A DNA stretch of 64,000 bases from contig NZ_VLKZ01000001.1 of assembly GCF_007830185.1 (NCBI RefSeq), positions 124,001 through 188,000 on the forward strand, written 5' to 3'. Source of the DNA: Halalkalibacter nanhaiisediminis (GTDB lineage: Bacteria; Bacillota; Bacilli; Bacillales; Bacillaceae_D). Shown in pieces: positions 53,360-64,000 of the stretch. Below the pieces are notes generated by a model, which searched no databases, was not told where the DNA came from, and was given only the letters and a program-made list of their open reading frames with translations. The translations under genes were made by a program, and so were the position numbers. Every line of letters begins with the position of its first letter. Position 1 is the first letter of the stretch.

Positions 53360-54502
53360 ATGAACTTGCAGTTTACAGACGAGCAGGAAATGATGCGTAA
53401 AATGGTCAGAGCTTTTGCGGAAGAACAAATCACACCATTTATTGAAGAGATGGAAGAGAATGAAACATTTCCACGAGAGATTATCAATAAGATGAGTGAG
53501 CTTGGCTTAATGGGTATCCCGATCCCAGAACAATATGGTGGTTCCGAGATGGATTTCACCTCCTATATTATTGCGATTCATGAGTTGTCGAAGGTAAGTG
53601 CGACGGTTGGAGTTATTTTATCCGTTCATACATCGGTTGGTACAAATCCGATTCTTTATTTTGGTACAGAGGAACAGAAACAAAAATACGTACCACAACT
53701 GGCAACAGGTAAATATTTAGGGGCTTTTGGCTTAACAGAGCCTGGTGCGGGGTCAGATGCCGCAGGATTGAGGACAACGGCTGTCAAAGAAGGTGATGTC
53801 TACCGACTAAACGGTTCGAAGGTCTTCATCACAAATGGCGGTGAGGCAGATACGTATATTGTCTTTGCTTCAACTGATCCAAGTAAAGGCTCAAAAGGCA
53901 TTTCCGCTTTCATTGTAGAAAAAGATACGCCTGGCTTTCATGTAGGAAAAAAAGAAAAGAAAATGGGGCTACATGGCTCCAATACGACCGAGCTTGTGTT
54001 TTTTGATGCACTTGTGCCTGCTAGTAACCTTTTAGGTCAAGAAGGAGAAGGATTTAAGATTGCGATGTCTAACCTCGATTATGGTCGCATCGGGATTGCG
54101 GCGCAGTCACTTGGAATTGCTGAGGCGGCATTAGAAGCGGCTGTCGCTTATGCGAAAGAACGCAAGCAGTTTGGAAGGGCAATTGGTCAGCAGCAGGGTC
54201 TTGGCTTCAAGCTAGCTGATATGGCGACAAAGGTGGAAGCGGCTAAGCTACTCACATATCGAGCGGCCAGTCTAAAAGATAATGGCATACGCTGTGGTCA
54301 TGAAGCGTCGATGGCTAAGCTATTTGCTTCGAGAACAGCTGTTGAGGTCGCTATTGAAGCTGTTCAAGTATTTGGTGGCTATGGTTATACGAAGGAGTAT
54401 CCTGTTGAGCGTTTTTTCCGAGATGCAAAAGTGTGTGAAATCTATGAAGGAACGAGTGAGATTCAAAGACTTGTCATTAGTAAGCAACTATTAGCAGATT
54501 AA
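53360..54502 (+). CDS. Acyl-CoA dehydrogenase (first of two)
   Basis: 380-residue FAD enzyme introducing the alpha-beta double bond of acyl-CoA, transferring electrons to ETF. Signatures: [15 protein letters not shown], the FAD segment [21 protein letters not shown]- and [20 protein letters not shown], and catalytic Glu in [12 protein letters not shown]. The Met at 53360 (MNLQFTDEQ) has AAAGGAGGG upstream. About 60% similar in look to the next gene; each ends near 380 residues. Specificity (isobutyryl-CoA or butyryl-CoA) cannot be assigned. Confidence 0.92.
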   Translation: MNLQFTDEQEMMRKMVRAFAEEQITPFIEEMEENETFPREIINKMSELGLMGIPIPEQYGGSEMDFTSYIIAIHELSKVSATVGVILSVHTSVGTNPILYFGTEEQKQKYVPQLATGKYLGAFGLTEPGAGSDAAGLRTTAVKEGDVYRLNGSKVFITNGGEADTYIVFASTDPSKGSKGISAFIVEKDTPGFHVGKKEKKMGLHGSNTTELVFFDALVPASNLLGQEGEGFKIAMSNLDYGRIGIAAQSLGIAEAALEAAVAYAKERKQFGRAIGQQQGLGFKLADMATKVEAAKLLTYRAASLKDNGIRCGHEASMAKLFASRTAVEVAIEAVQVFGGYGYTKEYPVERFFRDAKVCEIYEGTSEIQRLVISKQLLAD

Positions 54503-54516
54503 GAGGAGGATTTAGC

Positions 54517-55659
54517 ATGAATTTTCTACTAACAGAAGAACAAGAAATGATTCGAAAAATGGTCCGTGATTTTGCGAAGAAGGAAGTCGAACCAACGGCA
54601 GCTGAACGTGATGAGGAGGAGCGTTTTGACCGTGAAATTTTTGATAAGATGGCGGAGCTAGGGTTAACAGGGATTCCGTGGCCAGAGGAATATGGTGGTA
54701 TCGGTGCAGATTATATGAGCTATGTCATTGCCGTTGAAGAATTATCGCGTGTCTGTGCATCAGTAGGGGTAACGTTATCTGCGCATACATCTCTTGCTGG
54801 TTGGCCAATTTATAAGTTTGGTACGGAGGAGCAGAAGCAGACGTATTTACGTGCGCTTGCAGAAGGAACGAAAATCGGTGCATACGGCTTAACAGAGCCG
54901 GGTTCTGGTTCGGATGCGGCTGCGATGAAAACGACAGCTGTATTAGATGGTGACGATTATGTCATTAATGGATCAAAAATTTTCATCACAAACGGTGGTA
55001 TTGCTGACATTTATGTCGTTTTTGCGGTTACAGAGCCTGAGTTACGTCACAAAGGGGTAACAGCATTCATCGTCGACGGAGATGCACCAGGCTTTTCTGT
55101 CGGCAAGAAGGAGAAAAAGCTAGGGATTCGCTCGTCTCCGACAACGGAGATCATTTTTGAGGATTGCCGAGTACCGAAAGAAAATATGCTTGGTCGTTTA
55201 GGAGAAGGCTTTAAAATTGCGATGATGACATTAGACGGGGGCCGTAATGGAATCGCTGCTCAAGCAGTCGGTATTGCTCAAGGTGCTCTTGACGCATCTG
55301 TTGAATACGCAAAAGCACGTAAGCAGTTCGGTAAATCGATTGGTGCTCAACAAGGAATTGCCTTTAAGCTGGCAGATATGGCGACGAAAATTGAGGCAAG
55401 TCGTTTGTTAACGTATCAAGCTGCTTGGAAGGAAAGTGAAGGGCTCTCCTACGGAAAGGAATCAGCGATGTCGAAGCTATTTGCTGGTGATACAGCGATG
55501 GAAGTGACGACAGAAGCCGTTCAAGTCTTTGGTGGCTATGGCTACACGAAGGAATACCCAGTTGAACGCTTTATGCGTGATGCGAAAATTACACAAATTT
55601 ACGAAGGAACAAATGAAATCCAGCGCTTAGTTATTTCAAAGATGTTGCTGGCTGACTAA
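54517..55659 (+). CDS. Acyl-CoA dehydrogenase (second of two)
   Basis: 380 residues, tandem paralogue starting 14 bases after the first. Same motifs: [50 protein letters not shown] and catalytic Glu in [12 protein letters not shown]. MmgC/short-chain acyl-CoA dehydrogenase type. ATG at 54517 behind GAGGAGG. Retaining two copies suggests different chain or branch specificity, for example one for isobutyryl-CoA and one for butyryl-CoA. Confidence 0.92.
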   Translation: MNFLLTEEQEMIRKMVRDFAKKEVEPTAAERDEEERFDREIFDKMAELGLTGIPWPEEYGGIGADYMSYVIAVEELSRVCASVGVTLSAHTSLAGWPIYKFGTEEQKQTYLRALAEGTKIGAYGLTEPGSGSDAAAMKTTAVLDGDDYVINGSKIFITNGGIADIYVVFAVTEPELRHKGVTAFIVDGDAPGFSVGKKEKKLGIRSSPTTEIIFEDCRVPKENMLGRLGEGFKIAMMTLDGGRNGIAAQAVGIAQGALDASVEYAKARKQFGKSIGAQQGIAFKLADMATKIEASRLLTYQAAWKESEGLSYGKESAMSKLFAGDTAMEVTTEAVQVFGGYGYTKEYPVERFMRDAKITQIYEGTNEIQRLVISKMLLAD

Positions 55660-55740
55660 CTACTCGTCATTATGGAACGTTGCTTAGAAGTTTAGTATGC
55701 TTATAGCAACAATGATACTAATGAAAGTAGGTTGGCTAAA

Positions 55741-56361
55741 GTGAAGAAATCAGTCCCATCAATGGTAAAAGATCCACAGCTTGTGAAAAAGCGCAGAGAA
55801 CAAATGATTAAAGGTGCCGTTCGTTTGTTTACAGAGAAAGGCTTTCACCGGACAACAACGAGGGAAATCGCCAAGGAGTCTGGTTTTAGCATCGGTACAC
55901 TCTATGAATATATTGGTTCAAAGGAAGATATCCTCTACCTCGTTTGTGATGCGATTTATGATGAAGTCAGTGATCGTCTAACGCAGCAGCTTCATACGAA
56001 TAGTAAAGGCATTGAGCGCTTGAAATTAGCGATTGCAGCGTATTTTCAAGTCGTTAATGATATGCAGGATGAGGTACTTGTTATGTATCAGGAAGCAAAA
56101 TCTTTGCCAAAAGAGGCGCTTCCTTATGTGCTGCAAAAAGAACTCGAAATGACAGAAATGATTGAGAAAGTTATTCGAGATTGTGTGGCAGAGGGTGTTT
56201 TTCAGTTGAGTGAACCAGAAATTAAATTAACTGCCCATAACATTCTTGTCCAAGGACATATGTGGACATTTCGTCGCTGGTCGATTCAAAAGCTTTTTAC
56301 GCTTGAAGAGTACACAACGCTTCAAATTGAACAAGTGCTTGCAAGTATTAGATCGTCCTAA
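55741..56361 (+). CDS. TetR-family transcriptional regulator
   Basis: 206 residues. The N-terminal HTH reads [41 protein letters not shown], typical of TetR; the C-terminal ligand domain is helical. Encoded between the acyl-CoA dehydrogenases and icmF, so it probably represses this operon and responds to an acyl-CoA (inference). It is not close in sequence to B. subtilis FadR. Two starts are possible: TTG 55732, which abuts its ribosome site, and GTG 55741, ten bases behind AAAGTAGG; the latter is preferred. Confidence 0.87.
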   Translation: MKKSVPSMVKDPQLVKKRREQMIKGAVRLFTEKGFHRTTTREIAKESGFSIGTLYEYIGSKEDILYLVCDAIYDEVSDRLTQQLHTNSKGIERLKLAIAAYFQVVNDMQDEVLVMYQEAKSLPKEALPYVLQKELEMTEMIEKVIRDCVAEGVFQLSEPEIKLTAHNILVQGHMWTFRRWSIQKLFTLEEYTTLQIEQVLASIRSS

Positions 56362-56378
56362 TTAAAGGAGGAAATAGT

Positions 56379-59300
56379 ATGGGGGAAACAAAAGTCTATC
56401 GTCCACAGCATCATGTTCGCTTTGTCACAGCATCGAGCTTATTTGATGGTCATGATGCGTCTATTAATATTATGAGAAGAATTTTACAGGCGAGTGGGGC
56501 TGAGGTTATTCACCTCGGTCACAACCGTTCTGTTAATGAAATTGTAAACGCTGCCATTCAAGAGGATGTACAAGGTATTGCGATTTCTTCTTATCAAGGC
56601 GGGCATGTTGAATTTTTTAAATATTGCTACGATTTATTGCAAGAAAAAGGAGCAGGGCATATTCGTATTTATGGTGGAGGCGGAGGAGTGATTACACCTC
56701 CAGAAATTCGTGAGCTGCATGAGTACGGGATTGCGCGGATTTTTTCACCAGAAGATGGCCGTAAAAATGGTCTGCAAGGTATGATTGATCAAATGCTTGA
56801 AGAATGTGATTTCCCAACCGTTGATCAGATCAATGAAGAAATTGAGCAATTGAAGGAGAAAAATACGCGAGCTGTGGCACGTTGTATGACGCTTGCCGAG
56901 CAATATGCTGATATGCAAAAGGAATCAGCGGCAACTCTTGAAGCGACATTAACGCAATTGCGTGAAATGGCGACAGACGTACCTGTTCTTGGGATAACGG
57001 GAACAGGGGGAGCTGGGAAAAGCTCTTTAACAGATGAACTTGTTCGTCGTTTTCTTTTTGAGTTTAAGGATAAAACAATTGCGATTCTCTCGATTGATCC
57101 AACGAAGCAAAAGACGGGAGGGGCATTGCTTGGAGACCGTATTCGGATGAATGCGATTCATGATAGCCGTGTCTTCATGCGGAGTCTGGCAACGCGCGGG
57201 TCTCGGACAGAAATTTCTGCTAGTATTCGTGATGCCATTGCGGTCGCCAAAGCAGCAGGCTATGATCTCATCATTGTGGAAACGAGTGGTATTGGTCAAG
57301 GGGATGCTGAAATTGCGGACATATCGGATGTTTCCCTCTATGTTATGACAAGTGAGTACGGAGCACCATCACAGCTTGAGAAAATTGATATGATTGATTT
57401 TGCTGATGTGGTCGCAATTAATAAATTTGATCGAAAAGGTTCAGAAGATGCTTTGAGACATGTGCGTAAGCAATATCAGCGCAGTCGCAATCGCTTCGAA
57501 GAGCCAACTGAAGCGATGCCTGTATATGGAACGATCGCGAGTCAGTTCAATGATCTTGGAACAAACACATTGTTTGCTGCTTTAATTGAAGTGATCGCAA
57601 AAAAATGCAAGAAGGACTGGCAAACCACAATCGAAACGAGTCCAGAGGTTATAAAACAAAATATCATCATTCCACCTGAACAAACACAATATTTGCGAGA
57701 CATTGTCTTAACGGTTCGCAATTACAAGCGTTTAACAGAGGAACAAGTTGACGTTGCACGGAAGCTCTTTCAAATTACGGGAACAATTGAGGCGATAGAG
57801 CAGCACGGTATGGCGACAGCTGAATTGATCGAACAGCTTGAGCAAACAAAGCAAATGTATAAGCAGAAGCTTCATCCAGCTTGCATAGCCATTTTAGACA
57901 ATTGGCCAACACTTAAGGAAGCGTATAAGGGTGATACGCATGTCACAAAAGTGCGAGATAAGGAAATTGTGACAGAGCTTACGACAGAGAGCTTGTCAGG
58001 CTTGAAAATTCCGAAAATATCATTGCCGAAGTTCGAGGACTGGGGTGAAATTTTACGTTGGTCTATGGAAGAAAATGTTCCTGGTTCATTTCCATATACG
58101 GCAGGTGTTTTCTCGTTTAAACGAACAGGAGAAGATCCGAAGCGTCAATTTGCAGGTGAAGGAACGCCAGAGCGAACGAATCGTCGTTTTCATTATCTCT
58201 CAAAGGATGATACGGCAAAGCGTTTAAGTACAGCCTTTGATTCCGTAACATTATACGGAGAAGATCCTGATTATCGCCCGGATATTTACGGAAAGGTAGG
58301 AGAGAGCGGCGTTAGTATTTGTACACTAGATGATATGAGAAAGCTCTATGCTGGTTTTGATCTATGCGCTCCTTCCACATCCGTTTCGATGACGATTAAC
58401 GGACCAGCTCCAATTATTCTAGCCATGTTCATGAACACAGCGATTGAACAACAGGTAGAACGTTTTGAATTAGAAAAAGGACGTCAATCAACGGCAACAG
58501 AATATGCCGACATTCGTGCCATGACGCTTTCAACGGTAAGAGGGACTGTTCAAGCAGATATTTTAAAAGAGGATCAAGGCCAGAATACATGTATTTTCTC
58601 TACGGAATTTGCATTGCGAATGATGGGAGATATTCAAGAATATTTTATCAACCATCATGTTCGTAATTATTACTCCGTCTCCATCTCTGGTTATCATATT
58701 GCTGAAGCTGGAGCGAATCCGATTTCGCAGCTAGCCTTTACACTGGCAAACGGGTTTACGTATGTTGAGTACTATCTCAGTCGAGGAATGGACATTAACA
58801 AATTTGCACCGAATCTCTCATTCTTCTTCAGCAACGGACTCGACCCAGAATATACGGTGATTGGCCGTGTTGCTCGCCGCATTTGGGCAACGGTGATGAA
58901 GCATAAGTATCAAGCAAATGAGCGAAGTCAAAAGCTAAAGTATCATGTTCAGACATCTGGTCGCTCCTTGCATGCTCAGGAAATTGACTTTAATGATATT
59001 CGCACAACGTTGCAAGCATTAATGGCACTCTCTGATAACTGTAACTCCTTGCATACGAATGCATTTGATGAAGCGATCACAACCCCAACAGAGCAATCTG
59101 TTCGTCGAGCAATGGCGATTCAAATGATTATTACAAAGGAGCTTGGTCTAGCGAAGAATGAAAACTCCTTACAAGGTTCATTCATTATCGAAGAGCTGAC
59201 TAACTTAGTAGAAGAGGCTGTTTTAACGGAGCTGGAGCGGATTAATGATCGCGGTGGTGTGTTAGGTGCAATGGAAACACAGTATCAACGCAGCAAGATT

Positions 59301-59642
59301 CAAGAAGAGTCCATGTACTATGAAATGAAAAAACATACGGGTGAACTACCGATTATTGGTGTGAATACGTATATGAATCCAAACCAAGAAGAGGAAGAAG
59401 ACTTCAACATGGAGCTTGCACGGGCAACGAAGGAAGAGAAGGAGCAGCAAATTGCTAACCTTAAAGCATTCCAAAAGAGTCATGCAGATGAGTCGGAAAA
59501 AGCGCTGAAACGTTTGCAAGAAATCGCAACGACAGGCGGTAATATTTTTGAAGAATTAATGGAAACCGTGAAAGTCGCTAGCCTTGGTCAGATTACGGCC
59601 TCGCTCTATCAAGTTGGTGGTCAATATAGAAGGAATATGTAG
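56379..59642 (+). CDS. icmF: Fused isobutyryl-CoA mutase IcmF
   Basis: 1087 residues. Domain order is diagnostic of IcmF: adenosylcobalamin-binding domain ([17 protein letters not shown]; the His of DGHD ligates cobalt), MeaI-type G-protein chaperone (P-loop [12 protein letters not shown] near 206, [10 protein letters not shown] and NKFD) and the mutase TIM barrel ([14 protein letters not shown] ... [16 protein letters not shown] ... [24 protein letters not shown]). Interconverts isobutyryl-CoA and n-butyryl-CoA using B12, with the GTPase repairing the cofactor. ATG at 56379 after AAAGGAGG. Last gene of the operon. Feeds valine-derived isobutyryl-CoA into the butyryl-CoA beta-oxidation genes upstream. 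Confidence 0.96.
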   Translation: MGETKVYRPQHHVRFVTASSLFDGHDASINIMRRILQASGAEVIHLGHNRSVNEIVNAAIQEDVQGIAISSYQGGHVEFFKYCYDLLQEKGAGHIRIYGGGGGVITPPEIRELHEYGIARIFSPEDGRKNGLQGMIDQMLEECDFPTVDQINEEIEQLKEKNTRAVARCMTLAEQYADMQKESAATLEATLTQLREMATDVPVLGITGTGGAGKSSLTDELVRRFLFEFKDKTIAILSIDPTKQKTGGALLGDRIRMNAIHDSRVFMRSLATRGSRTEISASIRDAIAVAKAAGYDLIIVETSGIGQGDAEIADISDVSLYVMTSEYGAPSQLEKIDMIDFADVVAINKFDRKGSEDALRHVRKQYQRSRNRFEEPTEAMPVYGTIASQFNDLGTNTLFAALIEVIAKKCKKDWQTTIETSPEVIKQNIIIPPEQTQYLRDIVLTVRNYKRLTEEQVDVARKLFQITGTIEAIEQHGMATAELIEQLEQTKQMYKQKLHPACIAILDNWPTLKEAYKGDTHVTKVRDKEIVTELTTESLSGLKIPKISLPKFEDWGEILRWSMEENVPGSFPYTAGVFSFKRTGEDPKRQFAGEGTPERTNRRFHYLSKDDTAKRLSTAFDSVTLYGEDPDYRPDIYGKVGESGVSICTLDDMRKLYAGFDLCAPSTSVSMTINGPAPIILAMFMNTAIEQQVERFELEKGRQSTATEYADIRAMTLSTVRGTVQADILKEDQGQNTCIFSTEFALRMMGDIQEYFINHHVRNYYSVSISGYHIAEAGANPISQLAFTLANGFTYVEYYLSRGMDINKFAPNLSFFFSNGLDPEYTVIGRVARRIWATVMKHKYQANERSQKLKYHVQTSGRSLHAQEIDFNDIRTTLQALMALSDNCNSLHTNAFDEAITTPTEQSVRRAMAIQMIITKELGLAKNENSLQGSFIIEELTNLVEEAVLTELERINDRGGVLGAMETQYQRSKIQEESMYYEMKKHTGELPIIGVNTYMNPNQEEEEDFNMELARATKEEKEQQIANLKAFQKSHADESEKALKRLQEIATTGGNIFEELMETVKVASLGQITASLYQVGGQYRRNM

Positions 59643-59648
59643 GAAAAA

Positions 59649-59676
59649 AAGTAGTCTTTTAGAGACTGCTTTTTTC
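59649..59676 (+). terminator. Terminator after icmF
   Basis: Stem AGTAGTCT / AGACTGCT followed by T6. Confidence 0.82.
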
Positions 59677-59764
59677 TTTAATATGTATTTTCTGATATAT
59701 ATCGCTATTGTATAATGAAAGCATGAAATAGCTGAAACGGTTGAAGGTAGGTGTGGAAACAGTA

Positions 59765-60808
59765 ATGACGGTTCAAGAAAGTGAAATACTTGAAGAACGG
59801 TGCAAGCGGTTTGTTGGTTGTAAGCTTAATCGAAATATCTATGCTTCAGAAGGTACGCTTCTTTTAAAAAAAGGAGTTATTTTAACAGAATCTCTGCTAA
59901 AGCGTTTAAAAATGGACGATGATAGATTGGAAGAATTTGTGCGATCTATTCCTTATACGAGTAATGAATACAATAAGCTTTTAACTGGTACAGTTGAAGA
60001 AATTAGAGAGATATTCAGTGAGATAAAAACAAATCCATTAGCTATTTCTCAAGTGGAAACCTTGATTTTACCAAAAGTGAAGCTCTTAGCTAAAGAACAT
60101 AGATTAACCATTTTACTAAATGGCATGCAAGGGAAAGACGATTATACGTATCGTCATAATATCGGTGTAGCGATTGTTGCTTCATTACTTGCGAAATGGC
60201 TGAAAATGACAGAAGAAGAGATTCATCTTATTACACTTGGAGGATTACTTCATGATATTGGCAAGTTACGGATTGACGATCACATCTTAATGAAGCCTGG
60301 TGCGCTCACGAAGGAAGAATATGAGCACATGCAAATGCATGCAATCTACGGTTATGAAATCTTGACCAATGACGGACGGTTTTCTGAGGGCATTTGTCTA
60401 ATGGCACTCGAGCATCATGAAAGAGAGGATGGATCTGGTTATCCAGACGGAAAGACAGCTGAAACTGTTCATCCTTATTCAAAAATCATTGCCATTGCTG
60501 ATGTGTTTCATGCGATGATATCGGATAGAGTTTACCGTAAAGGGTTTGCACTGTATGATGTGTTAAAGCAAATCAAGAATGATGCATTCAGGAAACTGGA
60601 GCCGACACATGTAGGACTATTTATAAAAAGGTTCATGGAAATGGCCATTGGAAACTATGCTGAGTTAAATAATGGTTTGCATGTTGAAATTGTTTTTGTG
60701 TTTGAAGATGATCCGATTAATCCACTCGTTCGCTTTCATAAAGAGTTAATTGATTTAAGGAGGAGCAAGCTGTATATTAAAAAGCTGATCGATATGAAAA
60801 ATGACTAG
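59765..60808 (+). CDS. HD-GYP domain protein
   Basis: 347 residues. The C-terminal part is an HD-GYP phosphodiesterase domain: GLLHDIGKLRIDDHIL (HD), MHAIYGYEIL, HHEREDGSGYPDG (GYP) and IADVFHAMISDR. HD-GYP enzymes hydrolyse cyclic di-GMP. The N-terminal about 120 residues are of unknown type and no membrane helix is visible. The frame opens at 59741 but the ATG at 59765 (MTVQESEILEE) has AGGTAGGTG upstream; a GTG at 59753 is also possible. A perfect TATAAT stands near 59711. Downstream, 60809-61016 holds no gene; a possible TATAAT of the rpoE unit lies near 60876. Confidence 0.88.
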   Translation: MTVQESEILEERCKRFVGCKLNRNIYASEGTLLLKKGVILTESLLKRLKMDDDRLEEFVRSIPYTSNEYNKLLTGTVEEIREIFSEIKTNPLAISQVETLILPKVKLLAKEHRLTILLNGMQGKDDYTYRHNIGVAIVASLLAKWLKMTEEEIHLITLGGLLHDIGKLRIDDHILMKPGALTKEEYEHMQMHAIYGYEILTNDGRFSEGICLMALEHHEREDGSGYPDGKTAETVHPYSKIIAIADVFHAMISDRVYRKGFALYDVLKQIKNDAFRKLEPTHVGLFIKRFMEMAIGNYAELNNGLHVEIVFVFEDDPINPLVRFHKELIDLRRSKLYIKKLIDMKND

Positions 60809-61016
60809 GAAAAAGCAGGCTAGAAATTGAGCAATTTTTTCTTTTGGATCAGCTAGCATATTCATGAAAAATATGTTTATAATGAAAAGTATGCTTTCTA
60901 TAGTACGTATGTAAAAGAGGATAAGGAAAATCAAGAGATTTGGGTGCTTGAGTATCCTCCTTGACGAATAACGATTGGACAATAGATAGAAGATTGATTG
61001 AAGGGACGTGCAATGG

Positions 61017-61535
61017 ATGAATTTTCAAGAGATGACTCCGGAAGAAATTCAAGAGATTTCTATGGTTGAAATTGCATTTGAAGTGATGAAAGAAAAGCGT
61101 GAGCCGTTTGATTATTACGATCTTGTAGAAGAAGTGGCTGCAATTAAAGGAATGTCAAAAGAAGAAGTGGAAGCACGTATTGCTAATCTTTATACAGATA
61201 TGAATATTGATGGGCGCTTTCACTCTTTAGGAGATAATCGTTGGGGACTTAAGAGCTGGTATGCGCTTGAGCAGGCAGAGGAAGAGATTACAACACCAGT
61301 AAAGCCGCGTAAGAAGGCAAAAGTTCTTGACGATGATATCGATCTTGAGGAAGATTTCGATGATTATGAAGATGAGTACGAAGATCTTGAAGATGAACTT
61401 GATGAGATTTCGAATGATGAAGACTCAGATGATGATGATGATGATGATTTTGAAGATAAAGAAGATATCGAAGATTTAGATTCAGAAGATGACGATCTAG
61501 ATGATGATTTTGAAGAAGATGAAGAGTTGAACTAA
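61017..61535 (+). CDS. rpoE: RNA polymerase delta subunit
   Basis: 172 residues. The N-terminal HARE-HTH domain ([21 protein letters not shown] ... [26 protein letters not shown]) is followed by an Asp/Glu-rich disordered tail with a run of seven Asp and GAT-repeat DNA (about 61424-61446). Delta increases polymerase recycling and sensitivity to initiating NTP levels. The ATG at 61017 has AAGGGA ten bases upstream and is preferred over GTG 61008. Directly upstream of pyrG, as in other Bacillus. Confidence 0.93.
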   Translation: MNFQEMTPEEIQEISMVEIAFEVMKEKREPFDYYDLVEEVAAIKGMSKEEVEARIANLYTDMNIDGRFHSLGDNRWGLKSWYALEQAEEEITTPVKPRKKAKVLDDDIDLEEDFDDYEDEYEDLEDELDEISNDEDSDDDDDDDFEDKEDIEDLDSEDDDLDDDFEEDEELN

Positions 61536-61547
61536 TTCAACTATCCC

Positions 61548-61584
61548 TTGACTTCTCCTCTCATTCTAGGTAGAATCATTTTTG
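61548..61584 (+). promoter_or_regulatory. pyrG promoter with GGGC start
   Basis: TTGACT (61548-61553), 17 bases, TAGAAT (61571-61576), then seven bases to GGGC at 61584. A transcript starting 5'-GGGC is the defining feature of B. subtilis pyrG, where low CTP causes reiterative addition of G. Confidence 0.88.
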
Positions 61585-61623
61585 GGCTTTAGAAAAATGA
61601 TATGAACGAATAGATAGAACGAG

Positions 61624-61671
61624 ACAAAAGTGCGCCCCCTTTCTAGGGTGAGCTGTCACTTTTGTTTTTTT
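61624..61671 (+). terminator. CTP-sensing attenuator of pyrG
   Basis: Terminator stem ACAAAAGTG (61624-61632) / CACTTTTGT (61657-61665), with an upper stem containing CCCCCTTTC, then T-run. In B. subtilis, poly(G) tails made at low CTP pair with a C-rich stretch of this kind and prevent termination. Here CCCCCT at 61635-61640 is the likely target. Confidence 0.87.
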
Positions 61672-61733
61672 ATTTATACTTTAAGAAGGTTACCTTTTCT
61701 AAATAGCGCATGACCTCATAATTATTTATTTAA

Positions 61734-63350
<1,617 letters not shown>

Positions 63351-63395
63351 CAAGATGTCTTCAAAGGTCGACTTTTGACTATTTGTAAGAAAAGC

Positions 63396-63437
63396 GAACG
63401 AAAAGAGGCTGATCAAATGACAGCCTCTTTTCGTTTC
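63396..63437. terminator. Bidirectional terminator between pyrG and ywjG
   Basis: Stem GAACGAAAAGAGGCT / AGCCTCTTTTCGTTTC with A- and T-rich flanks. Confidence 0.9.
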
Positions 63438-63440
63438 TAC

Positions 63441-63974
63441 TTATTCATACTCTTCTAGGAAATCATTGATTAGTAAATACAAACAAAAATATACATATAG
63501 ACCAGCCAATGATGCTGGGTAGCCAACACGCTCGCCCGTTTCGGTTGGAACAAGGCTTGTTGTAAGGTTCAAGTCAAGATGAACATCTGCAAGATCAACA
63601 AGTTCGCGGTCATGCTCATCGATAGAAGAAATGACAACAATTGGAATCTGTTTGAGTGCGACTTCTTTTGCATAAGCAAGAACATTTTTGTCGGCTGAGG
63701 ATCTTGTCAGAAGAAGAACGCGATCTGTCGAGTTCAGATCCACCATTTTATCTTGATCAAAGAGGGACAAAAATTTAGGTAATCGTTCCTTCCCATAAAG
63801 AGCTTCAGAGGTAATGGCGTTCATTTCACCTGCTCCGTATAGATAAACGTATCCTTCTCCGATAAGTGCTTGACTAAGCAGACGAGCGGCATCCTCCATA
63901 GCTAAATCCTCTCGTTCTTGAATGCCCTTCAGTAGTCCGATAAGTTGTGTCGTAAACATTTTCAACATGGCCAA
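63441..63974 (-). CDS. ywjG: DUF2529 family protein YwjG
   Basis: 177 residues with a SIS-like Rossmann content (GYVYLYGAGEMNAITSEALYG, DRVLLLTRSSADKNVLAYAKEV, IPIVVISS). Matches the DUF2529 family that sits beside pyrG in Bacillus. Function unknown; sugar-phosphate binding is only suggested by the SIS resemblance. TTG start at 63974, six to seven bases behind AAAGGGG; an ATG two codons later is the alternative. Complete gene. Confidence 0.85.
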   Translation of the reverse strand: MAMLKMFTTQLIGLLKGIQEREDLAMEDAARLLSQALIGEGYVYLYGAGEMNAITSEALYGKERLPKFLSLFDQDKMVDLNSTDRVLLLTRSSADKNVLAYAKEVALKQIPIVVISSIDEHDRELVDLADVHLDLNLTTSLVPTETGERVGYPASLAGLYVYFCLYLLINDFLEEYE

Positions 63975-64000
63975 TCTAATCCCCTTTTAAGTTTCGTTCT

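Noticed and set aside
61424-61446. GAT repeat as a microsatellite or phase-variation tract
   Set aside because: It encodes the normal Asp-rich tail of the delta subunit; unit length three cannot shift the frame.

Overview
The window looks like a stretch of chromosome from a spore-forming member of the Bacillaceae (Bacillus in the broad sense; an Alkalihalobacillus- or Shouchella-like organism is possible but is only inference). The evidence is moderate-to-low GC, AGGAGG-type ribosome binding sites, frequent TTG and GTG starts, spore genes (cwlJ, gerQ, a PbpG-type penicillin-binding protein), and a gene order close to the part of the Bacillus subtilis map just left of the origin (sacP/sacA, ung, ywdI, ywdK, gerQ, cwlJ, hemQ, pta, lipL, ywfO, ywgA, ywhB, ywhD, pbpG, speE, speB, ywiB, argS, clsB, fadF, rpoE, pyrG, ywjG). 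A near-perfect parS site at 1454 agrees with an origin-proximal location. I see no rRNA or tRNA genes, transposases, prophage or CRISPR arrays.

Layout. 1-8.6 kb: the end of an rRNA methyltransferase gene, a guanidine-I riboswitch controlling a ykkC/ykkD efflux pair, parS, topB, a Cache-domain chemoreceptor, a VOC protein, an FAD/Rieske oxidoreductase and an NAD-binding protein. 8.8-21 kb: an alpha-glucosidase, cshA, a stand-alone glutamine synthetase under two TnrA/GlnR boxes, a rarD remnant, a 4HB chemoreceptor, azoR, and sucrose genes (sacA, then sacP behind a RAT antiterminator and a cre site). 21-29 kb: ung, an alpha/beta hydrolase, an ammonium transporter operon, small conserved genes, and the cwlJ-gerQ spore pair. 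29-48 kb: purT behind PurBoxes, hemQ, an enoyl-CoA hydratase homologue, pta, lipL, a dicarboxylate/glutamate symporter, ywfO-ywgA, pbpG, the polyamine genes speE-speB, ywiB-argS, and clsB. 49-60 kb: a fatty-acid/branched-chain acyl-CoA operon (fadF, thiolase, hydroxyacyl-CoA dehydrogenase, two acyl-CoA dehydrogenases, a TetR regulator and the fused isobutyryl-CoA mutase icmF). 60-64 kb: an HD-GYP protein, rpoE, pyrG with a CTP-sensing attenuator, and ywjG.

The most interesting region is nitrogen-related. amtB at 22970 has a TnrA box about 49 bp upstream of its inferred transcription start. It is followed, almost without gaps, by a GlnD-like (DUF294) nucleotidyltransferase, a DEDDh exonuclease, and an 88-residue GlnR-like MerR protein that lacks the C-terminal tail by which GlnR and TnrA sense feedback-inhibited glutamine synthetase. 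There is no glnK. Ten kilobases away, a glutamine synthetase paralogue with no neighbouring glnR carries two TnrA/GlnR boxes at about -50 and +19, and has Pro where Bacillus GlnA has the feedback-inhibition residue Arg62. Together these suggest an unusual branch of the nitrogen circuit.

Start codons were chosen by ribosome-binding-site spacing and by recalled B. subtilis homologues, so many starts lie inside the longest open frame. All functional calls come from reading motifs; no database search was run.
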